This document shows, one piece after another, positions 21,761-33,941 of a stretch of DNA of 64,000 nucleotides; positions within the stretch are counted from its first letter, which is position 1, and the number at the start of each line of letters is the position of its first letter. This DNA is from Vandiemenella viatica (lineage: Eukaryota > Arthropoda > Insecta > Orthoptera > Morabidae), in assembly GCA_031002005.1 (NCBI GenBank), contig CM061920.1:112892095-112956094 (forward strand), in the 5' to 3' direction. A program made the position numbers and the translations under genes. The notes beneath the pieces were generated by a model. It was not told the origin of the DNA. It worked only from the letters and a program-made list of their open reading frames with translations, and made no database searches.

Positions 21761-23389
21761 TCATTGTTTCCTAAGAATTTAGTTAAAATTTTGCAGTTTC
21801 CTCATTTATACTTATAGGCAGACTCTCCTCTGATTTATTCCCTCCAATCATCGTATGGTAGTCCCTAACAGCTTCATTAAAAAATTTACTCAATATCTAT
21901 GCCATTTTAAAGTCCTCAGTGACTTTAAATCCATCCTCATCTGCCAATGTCCAAGTACCCTCCCTTCCCCTCAGTTTTGTAACATAGTCATAGAAATTTC
22001 TAGATGTGTTGTTCAGCAGTTCCCCTGCACCAATAACATTCCTCATAAACCCATCCTTATCTTCTCTCTTTGATCTTCTTAATTGCTTGTTTAGTTGTTT
22101 TAAGTATTTCCTAATTCCTTGCTGTCTCCTAACACTATTATCATCTCACTAATCTTTTTAACCCCTTCACCTCCCTTCTGTAGTAAGTAGGTTCTATACA
22201 TCTCTTTATTTTCTGCATTGGAATAAAAATTTCTTCATCCTTTATTATCATCCTTCAATTCCTCCCACTTTTTGCTTCCACTGTAATTGTGTTATCCTTC
22301 TATTTGCTGAACCTTTTCCTGAAATATCTCTTCAATTCTAAAGTCCATGCCTTTTATAAGTAGACCTATTTTTCCCTTCAATTTTTGCCACTGGTTTACT
22401 GAATTCCCTAATATCTACCAGTACTGCATTGTGATAACTTGTTCCTTCAATTACTTGACAGCCCACAAGATTTTCATCAGGGTTTATCAGAAAGATATCC
22501 ATCATGTTTTGTCATCTCGTGTTTTGCTCTACCACTTGTGTAAAAACTCGTTCCCACACTAAGGCGTTTGCAAATCTCAGTTCCCTTGTGTTACTAATCT
22601 TATTACCTACCAAGTTGACACCTGGTAAATTTAAATCCCCTCCAATAATGACCTTTTACACTCATCTCTGAACTGTGAATATGAATTTAGTTTCTTCTCA
22701 AGAACTTCATCTCCATCATTCATTCTTCCATTAAGGTAAGCAGCCAACGCACAAATCTTTTCTTTTTTTTTCATTTTTCATGGTCAAAAACTATGAATAT
22801 CAGTGAACTGTAGTAATCTTTGCTAACATATGTAAATACCCCTCTAGCAATTGCTCCTCTATCTCTGGTGCACACTCTTTCAACATCAGGGAAAACCTCA
22901 TTGTCTAGTACTCCTTCTTTTATACAAGACTCTAACCCTATTATCACCTGTGGTTCATGTATCTCTATTAAGATTTAAATTCTATTATTTTGTTCTTTAT
23001 ACTTCTATAGTTCCCAAGTAACACTTTTATTATAGGCTTTGTGGTATTTTCAGCATTAACGTTTTTCTCCCCACTTGTACTTTTGTCCCTATTATTTCAA
23101 CAGCTTCATTTATTTCTTTAGCATTTAGGTTTATTCCTATTGTGCATCTACAATCAGTATCCCTTTGTTCACTTTTTATCCCCTCACTAGCTGCACCTAA
23201 AGTAAAAAAGACACAGTCTTAAACCCATCATAACTGGAAAAGGGCTCCCTTACAGCTTTGTCCAACAACTCAGAAAGTACTCCCTTCTACGTAGGTATAG
23301 CCCATGCCTAGAGAAACCCCACTACCAAATAATGATCACAGGCACAACCCGCAAAACAGAACTAGTGCATTTTCAAAGTAGCATTTCCT
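21761..23389 (-). pseudogene. LINE-F endonuclease and end of ORF1
   Basis: Endonuclease remnants include FTQVVEQNTR, MMDIFLINPDENLVGCQVIE and HNAVLVDI at 22390-22560, matching LDILQILL, DDNLVECQVTEG and HEAVL in the plus copy. Near 23215-23330 the end of the ORF1 esterase-like domain, RHGLYL, is followed by LSCWTKL. Stops are dense. The order ORF1-EN-RT, right to left, supports a once full-length element. Confidence 0.7.
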
Positions 23390-23393
23390 TTAA

Positions 23394-24444
23394 CATTTTA
23401 AGTACCAGCAGTTTAGCTACATTCTAGGCCCAGAAAACGAGCCATTTATGGAATTCTTTAAAATGTCACTAACATGTTTGTATTTGACATATTTTAAAGA
23501 TAAACTCATATAATAAAAGAACAACCTTCAAGGGTTATTTTACATATTTATTTTAATTCTCTTAGTTGGTAACAACAATGTTAATGACAAACACTAAAGG
23601 TATAATTTCTGTCTCGAAAAAATTGTGTTTTCAGTATTTGTATTATTTCACAGGTAATTGGCTTCAGTGTGCAAGATTTTGAAACATTCTGGCATGCAGA
23701 TAGGTATACTACAGTCAGGACACCACCAACCCATTTCCTTTCTACCTGATTTATCACTAGATTTTTTTGTTTTCTCAGAATAAACTTTACAAACTCTTGT
23801 TGGACACTCCTTCTACTCAGTGGCTGGAATTTTTTCTGGGAAGTATTGTTCTAGAAGTCTGTTGCTGTGATTTGATCCAGGTACAGTTTCTGTGTCAGTG
23901 TTGTACCTTACTCAATAAGTTCTTCACCAATTTGGTGCAGAAATGTGGAAAATTGGCAGCTCTTTCTTCGAGTAGGATTCTTGGTTTCACGATATAAAAC
24001 AAATGCATTTGTTGCAGCCATAATAAGCATATGGAAGAAAAGTTTCTCTGACCACTTCATCTATTTCCTCCTAAGTACATGATAAGAAATCATTTGATCA
24101 CTCCTGCAACCCGTTTTGAAAATATTATAATCAAGAATAACATCCGAAAAAGTGTGACGTATTTGAGAGAATTTGCAAAATTCGCAATGATGCAAATACA
24201 CAATTGCGCAGCTAAAGCTTTCCAGCACCACTTACTGCTTCTTTCGAAGTAATTCCATAAGCACATCAGAGAGGGCAGCACCAGTAAAGGAAAATATGTT
24301 ACATGCAGCTCTAGTATAGTAGCCGGCCCGCTTCCGGGTAGGAAACAGGCATATGAGTTCCGAGAAACAGTCGCCCGACCAATACTAGGGCGCGGTCTTT
24401 TAAAACAGTCTTGTTACCCAACCTATGCTTGGTCACCAAAGTGT
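23394..24444 (-). mobile_element. piggyBac-1, internally deleted
   Basis: TTAA occurs at both borders (23390-23393 and 24445-24448). The ends are CATTTTAAGTACCA at the left and, inward from the right, CACTTTGGTGACCA. The 1051-bp element keeps only the transposase C-terminal part on the minus strand. A full piggyBac is about 2.4 kb or more. It interrupts LINE-F. Confidence 0.82.
23648..24150 (-). pseudogene. piggyBac-like transposase, C-terminal part
   Basis: VILDYNIFKTGCRSDQMISY corresponds to the DYN-to-RSDQM segment of piggyBac transposases. HVLRRK, a stop, then KWSEKLFFHMLIMAATNAFV and the C-terminal cysteine-rich domain follow: CPTRVCKVYSEK, GWWCPDCSIPIC and CFKILHTEANYL, with a stop at 23648. 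The Cys/His spacing suits the zinc-binding domain. One internal stop and a frameshift break it. The N-terminal half and the first catalytic Asp are absent. Confidence 0.85.
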
Positions 24445-24448
24445 TAAT

Positions 24449-25149
24449 TTAACTAACCCAAATGAAATCCAATCATAGCCAGTTGAGCACATGCTTTTAT
24501 ATTTTCTAGAGCAGCTAACTTACTCCACCCATCAAAAACTGGCACTAATTTCTTTAAATATGGATTAACTGCTTAAAAGTATAGTTATTTTCTTTATGTT
24601 ATCCACTCACATTTTATGAAAAAGATTCCAGAAATTAAATTATAAATGGAAAATATGAAATTGTTTCACTGCTATTAAGATGCTACCAGAGATTCAGAAT
24701 TAATATAAATCTTCTAAAATGATAGTAAATGCCTTTGTTATAATGTATTCTTGGTATTTCTGCTTCTCGCCATTCTAAAAGGTCAAGAATTTTACAATTA
24801 AAAATACATTCCATGGTTAAGTGACAAATGTCCCCTTCAACATTGAATCGACAGAGGTAATTGATAGTTTTTGTTGTATACAAATACTGAATTTCAAGAT
24901 GGATTTTTTTAAAAATGGTTTTTACATTATTTCTCTTCTGGTCCTGAATATAACCACAACTGATAGCATGGTGCCTGTCACATGTGTGTGGTGAAGGGTG
25001 TAGGTTGTAGTTGCTTTTAGAAGTGGTTTCATTGGGTGTGTGGGGGAACAGGAAATGTGGGAAATAAAATAGGCTCTCCCATGGTACTGTGCATTTCGTC
25101 TTAGGGATGGAAGGATGAGATATATAGGTGAAATATCGTTGAGTTGCAT
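24449..25149. other. No gene recognised, possibly LINE-F ORF1 and 5' region
   Basis: It lies between two head-to-head LINE-F copies and may hold their 5' parts. Frames at 24683-24883 and 24922-25149 (minus) have no motif I know. Confidence 0.35.
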
Positions 25150-25159
25150 GAAAGGGTCA

Positions 25160-26085
25160 GGGCTTTTGAAGCTTAGCCTGTGGAGGCTCAGCCTGAGGAG
25201 GTATAGCTTGTTATAGCTCAGCTTCTAGAGGCTCTGCCTGTGGAAGCTCAGCCTGTAGAGAGACTGACTAAGGAGACTGAGCCTGTCGAGGCTCAGCCTA
25301 TAGAGGCAGAAAGTAAAGATGGTGGGTTGGAGGAGGTTGAGAAAACTGGTTGGGTACTGATAAAAGATCATAGGAGAAATATGGCTAGTAAGATGAAGAA
25401 GGCAAACACTTCAGAAATTGTGGGGAAAATATAGATCTGACTTGTTACTAGAGTCAAGACGGGAAGAGATTCACATAGATGTAGGAATAGCTAATATGCA
25501 GCAGGCCTTAATGAATAGGGGCATGCAAGGAGGAATAGGAAGAAAGGAATTCTGCTCCTAAGTAATAGCTTCAGAAGAGGTGCAGGCCCTCTTCTGCAGG
25601 GTTAGGTAGGCTTACCAGGTTACCAGGTCAAAATTTTTTTCGAACTTAATACAACATTACAACAGGTAATATAGTTTATGGAGTTTCACTAAGTAAAAAC
25701 GAGTGGTGACATTGGGAGTTTCAGGGAACAGTAATTATAAAAATGTGAGTTATAGTATAGAGAGTGATCTGAGGAATGTAGTACTACTAGGATTGAGCTC
25801 ATACCATGACCAGCCACAGTTGAACTACACTGTGGGGCATGTAATTGTTTAAACGGAGATGCTTTTGGGAAAGACAATAGTTCTGGGGTTTTTTTTGTGT
25901 GTGGGGGGGGGGGGGATTGCCTGTGAACACCACTGGTAGATAGGGTTTCATTATGCATGGCCTACACCTAAATAGAAGGGGCAAGAGAATACTTTCTGAG
26001 TTGTTGGCTAAAGCTGTAAGGGGGCCCATTTCCAGAAATGATGACATCAGGACTGTGCCTTTGTTAGGTTAGGAGGTACTGCTGA
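25160..26085 (+). pseudogene. LINE-F ORF1 with PVEAQ repeats and esterase-like end
   Basis: Short imperfect repeats of GCTCAGCCTGTGGAGG code for PVEAQ or EAQPIE units, ending VEAQPIEAESKDGGLEE and KTGWVLIKDHRRN. Further on, MHGLHLNRRGKRILSELLAK corresponds to the terminal block of the SGNH-hydrolase-like domain also seen in LINE-D ORF1 (RHGLHLNVRGKRKLSLL). The conserved His is the presumed catalytic His of that family. The middle is frameshifted. Confidence 0.65.
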
Positions 26086-26089
26086 AGGG

Positions 26090-27890
26090 ATGGAAACAGC
26101 TGATGAAAGTGATACTGACTGCAGATCTATGGTGGAAAAAATTACAAATGCTAAAGAAATAGATGAAGCTGCTGAAATAATAACTGGCTGTGGCAGAACT
26201 GTAAAGGAGGAGGTAGATGCTGAAAATATCACAAAGCCAGAAATTAGTGTATTACTGGTGAATTTTAGAAGTATAATTAACAAAATAATAGAATTTACAA
26301 ACTTAAGTGATTACAAGGGTAGAGTCTTGGTTAAAAGAAGGAATACTTTACAATAAGGTTTTCCTTGACAGTTAAAGTGTGTACCACAGAGATAGAGGGG
26401 CAATTGGTAGAGGGGTATTCATATAGGATGTCAAAGATTACTACAGTTCAATGGTATTAATAAATCATGTTGATAAGTTACTTGGGCAATTATTTCTGGG
26501 GTAGTTAAAATGAAAAAAAAAAATGAAAAAAAAAAAACAGAATGCTGGCTGCTTACTGAAGTAGAAGAATGACTGATCAAAATGAGGCTCTTGAGGAGGA
26601 ATTAAATTCATACCCAGAGTTAAGATGGTGAGAATAGAATGGTCATTATAGGTGGGGTTTTAAATTTACTAGCTGCAAATTATATAGCAAATAAGATTAG
26701 TAACACCAGGGAATAGAGTTTTGTAAATACTTAATAACGGAAGGTGGGTTTACATAGAGCAAAACAAAATATGTTGGATATTTTACAAATCTTACTAATA
26801 ATGCTTGATGATAACCTTGTGGAGTGTCAAGTAACTGAAGGAAGAAATGATCATGAAGCAGTTCTGATGGATAATAAAGGATAAACCAGTGGCCAAAATT
26901 TAAGGAAAAATAGGTACAATTATAAAAAGGCACAGATTTCAAACTTGAAGAGATAGTTTCAGCAAATGGAAGGTGGCACAAGTACTTCTAAATCAAGGTG
27001 GGAAGAGTTCAAGGAGACAGTAGAAAAGGGTGAAGAAAATTTTATTTCAAAACAAAAAATAAAGAAGAACAGCACCTACATACTATATTGGATGGCGAGG
27101 TGGTAAAGTAGGTTGGTAATAAAAAAAAAAAAAAAGTTAAGAGAGAGCAGAAGAGTAGGGAATATTTGAAACAACTAAACAAGGTATTAATAATAGCAAA
27201 AAAGTACTTAAAGATGTGTTTAGGTGGAGTACCATCCATGCAGGAGAACCACCTAGCAATTTCTATGACTGTGATAGAAAACTGAGGGAAAGGGGTTCTG
27301 TTGAGACAGGTATAGAAAAGGATGGAGCAGAAGTTACTGAGGATTTCATTGGCAGAGGTTTTAAGTAATTGAGGTTGTGAGACCATTAGGGACAATGATT
27401 CAGAAATGGGAGGGCATAAATAAGAGAAAGAGCTTTAGCACCCAATTAGGAATGAGCATACTAAAAAATTTAAAATTTATCTTGAGGATATCAAGAAGGA
27501 GCTAAGAAAGCTGAAAAAACTAAAAAAGTAAATAAAGGGGCTGATAATATTACCACAGATGTCTTAAAGACAGCAGGAAGCGACATTGAACATTATGTTG
27601 AAACATTATTTACATTGAGTATGGATAATTGCTGCTTACCAGAGGACTGGAAGAGTGCAATTGTTCTACTAGTATATAAAAAGGGGAGGGGAGGAGGACA
27701 AACAGAGTCAAAAATTATCGGCCAATCAGTTTGACATCGGTGGTAGGTAAATTAATGGAAATGTAACCACATCAGAAATATGTAAGGAGGGTAAGTAGTT
27801 TTCAAGTTGGCTACAAGGCTTTGGGCAAGGATATTCATAAGAATCTCAATTTGTAGGAGATATGCAAGATATTTCAGACAAACTTGACTT
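26090..27890 (+). pseudogene. LINE-F endonuclease and RT start
   Basis: LLVNFRSIINKIIEFTNL is the opening strand of the AP-type endonuclease. The later part is read as MLDILQILLI and LVECQVTEGRNDHEAVL. The RT begins with KGADNITTDVLKTAG, NCCLPEDWKSAIVLLVYKKG and a mutated PISLTSVVGKLME, and ends at FGQGYS. Multiple stops. The minus copy gives the same order, so the two copies can be aligned. Confidence 0.75.
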
Positions 27891-27992
27891 GTATTTGACC
27901 CTAAAGGTACACTCTGCAACATTTATCACACAAACAATTGCTTCAAAAGCATCACACTGTTCTTGATTGAGACTGGCTAAACATTCATAATA

Positions 27993-29272
27993 CAAGGGGT
28001 CTCAGAATTATCTTTACAACTTTAACATTGAATAAATTATGTTTGGAACAAGACATCAGAATGCAGTTTTTTGCATGTTACAGAGTATCTCTCAAATTTT
28101 TTTTTCTGTTTCATTTCAGGTGCACTTCGGTGACAAGTAGGTAGTTACATAACATGTATTGAAAATGTACACCCCACAGGAAAAAGCTCAGTGTGTTTCT
28201 TATTTTATAGAGACACGATCGGATACACAAGTGCAACACAATTTCAGGACAACATACAGGAAAGAACCACTAATCAGACCATCAATTCGTTAGTGGCATC
28301 GGCAGTTCATGGAAACTGGTAGTATCCTCCATTAGAAAGGCGCTAGTCAACCATGCACAAGTGATGAGAATGTTGAATGTGTCCATGTATAATTCACTCG
28401 TAGTCCCAAAAAAACTCTTCGCGTCGCTGCCAGAGAGTTGCAGTTACCACGTTCAACTATACACAGAGTGTTACACAGACAGTTGCACTAGTGTGCATAC
28501 AAAATGCAGCTGTTGCAAGCCTTCAAGCCAGTATATAAACAGAGACATTCTGCATTTGCTACAAACATGTTGGAGAGAATGGACACTGAGGATGGTTTCC
28601 TTAGTCATGTTCTCTTCTCAGATGAGGCCACCTTTCACGTTTCTGGGTTACTTAACAGGCACAACGTTCAAATTTGGGTTCTGAACCTCCGCATACATTT
28701 AGAGACATAGAGCACGACAGCCCAAAGGTTAATGTGTGGTGCGGTGTTATGCACAACAAAATCATTGGCCCCTTCTTCTTTGCTGAGAAGACAATCACAG
28801 GCCCAGGTTACTTGGATATGCTAACAGAATTTGTTGTTCCCCAACTGGTAGTCATCTTCCAGCAGGATGGTGCACCTCCACATTGCACTCATGATGTCCG
28901 TGATTTTCTAGATAAACAATTTCCTTGTTGGTGGATAGGAAGAGGAGGTCCAATTGACTGGCCACCTCATTCACCTGACATAACCCCCTTGGATTTCTTA
29001 CTTGGGGTATATGTAAAAGACATTGTGTATCAAACCCCAGTTAGAAATTATGACAATTGATCAAGAGATGCTTGGCAAGAAATTGAATATCGCTTTGATA
29101 TTGTACTGGAAACTAACGGCGCACACATTGAAGTATTTGAGAGACAGAACCAAAACTTTGAGAGATATTCTTCAAAATAAAAAAAATAAAAAAAAAACCT
29201 GTATTGTGATATCTTGTTCCAAACATAATATATTCAACATCAAAGTTGTAAAGATAATTCTGGGAGACCCTG
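27993..29272 (+). mobile_element. DD41D (rosa-like) Tc1/mariner element
   Basis: Long inverted repeats of about 60 bp (CAGAATTATCTTTACAACTT near both ends, with AATATTATGTTTGG-like inner part) are flanked by TA at 27991-27992 and 29273-29274. The element is 1280 bp. The transposase nearly fills it. It ends the plus LINE-F copy. Confidence 0.9.
28165..29180 (+). pseudogene. DD41D transposase with a few frameshifts
   Basis: It starts MYTPQEKAQCVSYFIETRS. A helix-turn-helix N-terminus follows (VQHNFRTTYRKEP, LRVAARELQLPRSTIHRV). The catalytic core is readable: LFSDEATFHVSGLLNRHN with the first Asp, VNVWCGVMHNKIIGPFFFAE, IFQQDGAPPH with the second Asp, and PPHSPDITPLDF with the third. I count 41 residues between the second and third Asp. 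It ends VLETNGAHIEVFERQNQ and stops at 29180. Breaks: a stop near 28336, and a one-base loss at about 28678 after NVQIW. All three catalytic residues are still encoded. Decay looks modest. Confidence 0.88.
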
Positions 29273-29274
29273 TA

Positions 29275-29685
29275 TAATCTTTAGTTATCGAATCTGTAGC
29301 AGCCAGAGAACATTAGTGGAAATTTTAATTAAATAGAAATTTAGCCTAGCCTGGAATGGCAACTGGCATTATTTATTACAGCAAAGATGATGAATAATTT
29401 AATTTTCTTATTTTTTTAAGTTGCTCTCATTAGCAAGATGTTAATGAAAATTAGTTTTTTCAGCCATAAATTTATCAACTTTTTTTTAATTATGAAAGCA
29501 AAGTTAATTAATGTATTCTCGCAATTAATCTCACACCAGTTACTTTGCTATTAAATTATTTTTATAACCTCAAATTTCTTCTAATAATATCCCTGATCAC
29601 TGTTAATTTACAAGTGACAGCCAGCATATGACACCACTCTTCAGCCAGTATTTATCAAGGTGAGTGAGCGAGTGAGCTTAACCCT
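29275..29685. other. No gene recognised
   Basis: AT-rich DNA between the DD41D element and a Tc1 remnant. Nothing recognisable. Confidence 0.5.
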
Positions 29686-29689
29686 TTGA

Positions 29690-30074
29690 CATGATGAAAA
29701 ATAACGAATTAGCACTTTCCCATTGGCATGATGAAAAAGGTATCAGGATTCATCACATCATGCAATGCTCAGCTACTGCACCAATGTGTAGTGATGGTCA
29801 TGTGCCCATTTCAGTCACAGTTGCCAATGTGTTAACATTGGCACATATATGGGTCATCGGTTGCGGACGCCCATCGTTAGGAGTGTTCGGTATACTGTTT
29901 GTTCAGATACACTTGTACTCTGCCCAGCATTTAAGTCTGAGGTTAGTTTTACCACAGTCTACAACCTTTCCTGATTTACCAATCTGCCCAGCCTATGACA
30001 TAAGACATTTGTAATGAGGGCTCGCTGCCCAAACCCTCCACGTTCGTATGTGGTTTCACCTTAGTTTTGCCACT
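29690..30074 (-). pseudogene. Tc1-II transposase, part after the LINE-D insertion
   Basis: On the minus strand: RLGRLVNQERL, then LNAGQSTSVSEQTVYRTLLT, MGVRNR, a stop, PIYVPMLTHWQL and FFHHANGKVLIR. This is the segment between the N-terminal HTH and the catalytic core of an insect Tc1-like transposase. The catalytic half is missing. Its upstream part lies at 33157-33340, on the other side of LINE-D copy 1. Confidence 0.78.
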
Positions 30075-30245
30075 TGTTATTTATTTATTAATTTTATTTA
30101 TCAATCTTGTTCCATGGATCCCTGCTGAGGAAGTACCTCTGGGATGTGAAACATGTCATTGTTGATACATATACACATAATATGAGTCATATCATAGTGA
30201 ATATATATATAATAACAATGAGCAGGAAAAAGCTTTAAGGCAATA

Positions 30246-30277
<32 letters not shown>

Positions 30278-30357
30278 CATATTTTACAAATACAGGAAAT
30301 AATAATAAACATACATTTTTGCAACTGAGTTTTGCAAACGTCATAATGAGTACAATT

Positions 30358-32160
30358 AATTATTTTCTTCAAATTCTTGAATGGAGTAGAAGGAGTTGCC
30401 AATAAGATAATCTCTAAGTTTTTGTTTGAATACATCTTTATTATCTGAAAGCTGTTTTATACGATTAGGTAGTTTATTAAACAGATGTATCCCAGAATAA
30501 TTAACTCCTCTTTGTACTAATGACACAGATGTTTGTGTTTTATGCAAGTTATTTCTGTTTCTTGTATTGAAACTGTGTACCTGTGAATTAGGTGTAAACA
30601 GGTTAAAATTCTCTATGACAAAGCTCATGAGAGAATATATATACTGAGAATACATTGTAAGAATATTGAGTTTCTTAAAGAGTTGTCTGCAAGAAGTTCT
30701 TGATTTTACCCTACACAGAAACCTAATAGCTCTTTTCTGTGCTATGAAAACTTTTTTACTTTGTGAAGAGTTTCCCCAAAAAATTATGCCATATGACATT
30801 ACTGAATGAAAATATGAGGAGTAAATATGTTTCATTAATTCTAGATCTGCTGTTAGAGAAAGTTATCGTATTACGATGGTGGCACTACTTAACTTTGTCA
30901 GTAGTGTAGTGATATGATCATGCCAACAAAGTTTCTGATCTATTTTAATACCAAGAAATTTTATACTCTCTGTTTCTAAGATTGTGTTGTTTTTATAGTT
31001 TATACATATATCTGGCTGTGCATAGATTTTTGTTTTAAACCTAATATAATGTGTTTTTTCAAAATATAATTTTAATGAATTTGCCTTAAACCAATTTGCT
31101 ACTACTCTAAGTACTTCATTTACATTAAATTCTATAGTACTGTTTGGTGTTTTACGCACAGTCAGGTTAGTGTCATCTGCAAATAAAACACTCTTAACTA
31201 TGTCAGATAAATTTCCAGGAAGGTCATTGATGTATAACAGAAAGAGGACGGGACCTAAGACAGAGCCTTGTGGAATTCCATGTTTTATTTTCTCCCAGTC
31301 TGATGAAGCATCTTTACTTATTTTATAATCAAAAAATTGAAACTTTTTGCATTCGGCTTTCAATGTATGATTTAAAACCATTTACCTGCGGTCCCAAAAA
31401 TACCATAGTATTCCATTTTTTTCAAAAGTAATTCATGATTTACACAGTCAAATGCTTTTGCAAGATCACAAAATATTCCTATAGGATTCATTTTATTATT
31501 CAGTTCCTCAAATGTGTTATTTAAAAATGAATATATAGCCATTTCTATGGATTATACTTTTTTGAACCCAAATTGTGAATTAGTGAGGATATTATAGTGT
31601 GTAACATGTTTTATTACTCTACTATACATGACTTTTTCAAAAACCTTTGAGAATGTTGAAAGTAATGAAATGGGATGATAGTTGTCTACACATGTTACTT
31701 CTCCTTTTTTAAATAATGGTTTTACAACAGCATATTTTAGTCTATCGGGAAAAACACCTTGTATTAAGGATTCATTACAAATGTGAGCAAGTACATGACT
31801 GATACAGTCTGAACATCTTTTCAGTAGTTTACTTGAAATATTGTCATAGCTGGAAGAATTTTTAGGTTTTAATTGTTTAATGAGTTTATTTATTTCTGAG
31901 ACTGTTACTGGTGGCAATTTCATCTCCACAAAGCTATTTGGGAAAGCAGTCTCAAGAAGCCTTAGAGCACTATGTGGGGATTGCTTTTCTATGCCTAATT
32001 TATCTACTACTGACGTAAAATTTTTGTTAAATATTTCACAAACTTCCCCTACTTCGCTATACACATATCCATTTTGTTCTATTTTTATGTCTTTAGAGTG
32101 ATTTACAGCTTTTCCTGTTTCAGTCTTTATTATATTCCATATTGTTCTCATTTTATTGTC
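30358..32160 (-). pseudogene. LINE-D copy 1 RT, disabled
   Basis: The same RT as copy 2: NYHPISLLSTFSKVFEKVMY, KHGIPQGSVLGPVLFLLYIN, VLFADDTNLTV and the C-terminus NSFYSIQEFEENN. Comparison with copy 2 shows a stop near 30862, a one-base gain near 31381, a stop near 31553 and a one-base loss near 32165. Since the catalytic motifs are otherwise intact, inactivation is recent. Confidence 0.9.
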
Positions 32161-33156
32161 TGATTTTCAATTTTCGCCGATATGTACCTGTTCTTGGCCT
32201 TTCTTATTACATTTCTTAGTATTTTAGAATAAAGTTTATAGTGAACTTTCAGCGCATAGTTGGCTGATTCTCTCATTTTTAAATAAAGGTCCCTCTTTGT
32301 TTTACTAGAGATTCTAATACCCTTTGTTATCCATCCCATGCCCAGTTCATTGTTTGGAGTGTTGAGAATTTTCCTTTTTTTGAAACTACCTTCAAAAAGT
32401 GTTAGAAATATATCCAGAAAGGAATCAAATTTCGCATTAACACCCTGCGCATTATATACTTCTAACCAGTTTTCATTGTTTAAGGTATCTATGAAGTGTT
32501 TTATATTATTTTCACTAATATTTCTTCTATAACCCAGCTTTTCTTTATCTGTTTAACAGTGTTCCTGGACTCGATACATAATAGCTGGGCATCATGATCT
32601 GAGATACCATTTATTACTGGAAGTATGCTGTAATTACTGCACTGAGAAATATCCATAAAAAAATTATCAATTGCAGTCCTGCTATTATTTTGTATTCTCG
32701 TAGGAAAATTTACAAGTGCTGTTAAGTTAAAAGACAACATCAAGGCTTCCATATCTAATCTATCATTGCTGTGATTCAGAAAGTCAACATTGAAATCTCC
32801 ACATAATACTATTTGTTTGCTATTTGTAAAACTTAGTAGCAAAGACTCTAAATGAGATAAAAACAGTCTGAAATTACCTGAGGGGGCCCTGTAAATTGCT
32901 ATCACTATCAGCTCTTCCTTATCATATTCTAGTTTAGTAACACAACATTCAAAGTGTTGTTCCATACAATACTTACTTACAACTACACTACTGCATTCAA
33001 TATTATTTTTAACAAAAATGGCAACTCCCCCTTTCTCCATTTTACATCTGCAGAAATGAGAGCTTAATTTATAATTTGGGATGGACAGCTGAGATATTCC
33101 TGTATCAGACAAATGATGCTCAGATATACACAAAACGTCTACAATAAAATTTCTGG
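32161..33156 (-). pseudogene. LINE-D copy 1 endonuclease (truncated)
   Basis: It begins at the truncation inside the endonuclease (NFIVDVLCISEHHLSD) and contains AIYRAPSGNFRLFL, LCGDFNVDFLNHS, RTAIDNFFMD and GISDHDAQLL, the acidic and SDH active-site blocks. A one-base deletion near 32531 shifts the frame after KKSWV. Only a few substitutions separate it from copy 2. Confidence 0.9.
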
Positions 33157-33340
33157 ACAATCACCACAGCAATCCTCGAACACCAGACAGTTGTGCAATT
33201 TCTGAACTGTTCTTGCAGATCCTCTCGGCCATCACAATCTTCCCTCAGTGAAACTCAGATAGATCGCGTGCCTTCCCCACTCTAAACACAGATAGCTCAC
33301 TCACTGATATTACATGCACCATGCGAGTGTATGACTATAG
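33157..33340 (-). pseudogene. Tc1-II transposase N-terminus
   Basis: KARDLSEFH, a stop, GKIVMAERICKNSSEIAQLS: the first helices of the Tc1-like helix-turn-helix. Its 5' leader runs up to 33340, where an unclassified TIR element interrupts it, and the terminal part resumes at 34923. LINE-D enters just after the HTH. Confidence 0.75.
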
Positions 33341-33589
33341 CTGCAGCCAAATGAATTGGTGGGTATGTGCTGATGCATTGTTGCTGCACTTGGGAACAAT
33401 ATTGCGGTGCGCTCTCTTTCTATAACTTGAAAATTGCAATGCAAAGCATCCTGTGTTGCCTAGTATGAGCAGCAAAGTCTCAATACCCAACCCCAGACCC
33501 TCCACCTCCCTTTCAACAAACAAAAATAATAAAGGTTTAGGATTAAATTAAATTGCAATGGAGTGCATGCTCTGGTGGCAATTTAACTA

Positions 33590-33740
33590 AACACCCATCT
33601 TCCCCCTTTTCTGCATCCACCTACATTTGCTCTTTACAAATTTTAACTTTAAATTCTTTCAACTTTTTTGAAAATTATTCATTACTTCTCTTGGTAACTT
33701 ATTCCAATTCCTGACAACCTTACTTTAAAAAGAGAATCTT
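33590..33740 (-). mobile_element. LINE-F 3'-terminal fragment
   Basis: On the minus strand it reads LPREVMNNF and then LKEF/FKVKI-like C-terminal codons, as in 21190-21300 (LPSEMMNNLPKMLKEF). It is a third LINE-F 3' end in the window. Confidence 0.6.
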
Positions 33741-33941
33741 CCTATATGTGTGAACCTGTGAAAGGGAATTAGAAAATGTGTCAGTATGAGGTTGAGCATT
33801 TTGAATTTTAGTGATGTGCAATTTTTGAATGAGATAGTAAATAATTATTTTTAGTTATATGTTAGTTATAGTAATTTAGTGTAATAATTTTACCAAACAA
33901 AAAGTGGAGTAATTTATTATTAGGGTAATTTAGCAAGAGTA

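Larger units (their letters stand above)
19492..23389 (-). mobile_element. LINE-F minus copy (CR1/Jockey-group), interrupted
   Basis: From right to left it shows an ORF1 end (RHGLYLRRR near 23310), endonuclease, RT fingers, RT palm and thumb, and the C-terminus. The relatives are the plus copy at 25150-27906 and 3' fragments at 21085-21316 and 33590-33740. Interruptions: LINE-B (19577-20165), a 3' end of the same family (21085-21316), and piggyBac-1 at the left TTAA of 23390. It is full of stops. Confidence 0.8.
25150..27906 (+). mobile_element. LINE-F plus copy
   Basis: A (PVEAQ)-rich ORF1 stretch (25160-25433) is followed by an esterase-like ORF1 end (HGLHLNRRGKRILSELL at about 25957), then an endonuclease and the start of RT. 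The element stops after GFGQGYS in the RT fingers, near 27906. It is oriented head-to-head with the minus copy. A 13-base G run lies at about 25903-25915 and A tracts near 26514-26537 and 27121-27135. Confidence 0.78.
30075..33156 (-). mobile_element. LINE-D copy 1: 5'-truncated, mutated
   Basis: Nearly identical to LINE-D copy 2 over its full length. The tail is AAAT repeats (30075-30100), the terminal stem-loop is at 30115-30148, and an (AT)n run lies at 30252-30279 in the 3' UTR. The copy ends at 33156 within the endonuclease, where copy 2 continues. It lies inside Tc1-II. Confidence 0.93.

Noticed and set aside
24683..25149. Two minus-strand frames between the LINE-F copies
   Set aside because: No recognisable motif; may be decayed LINE-F 5' parts.
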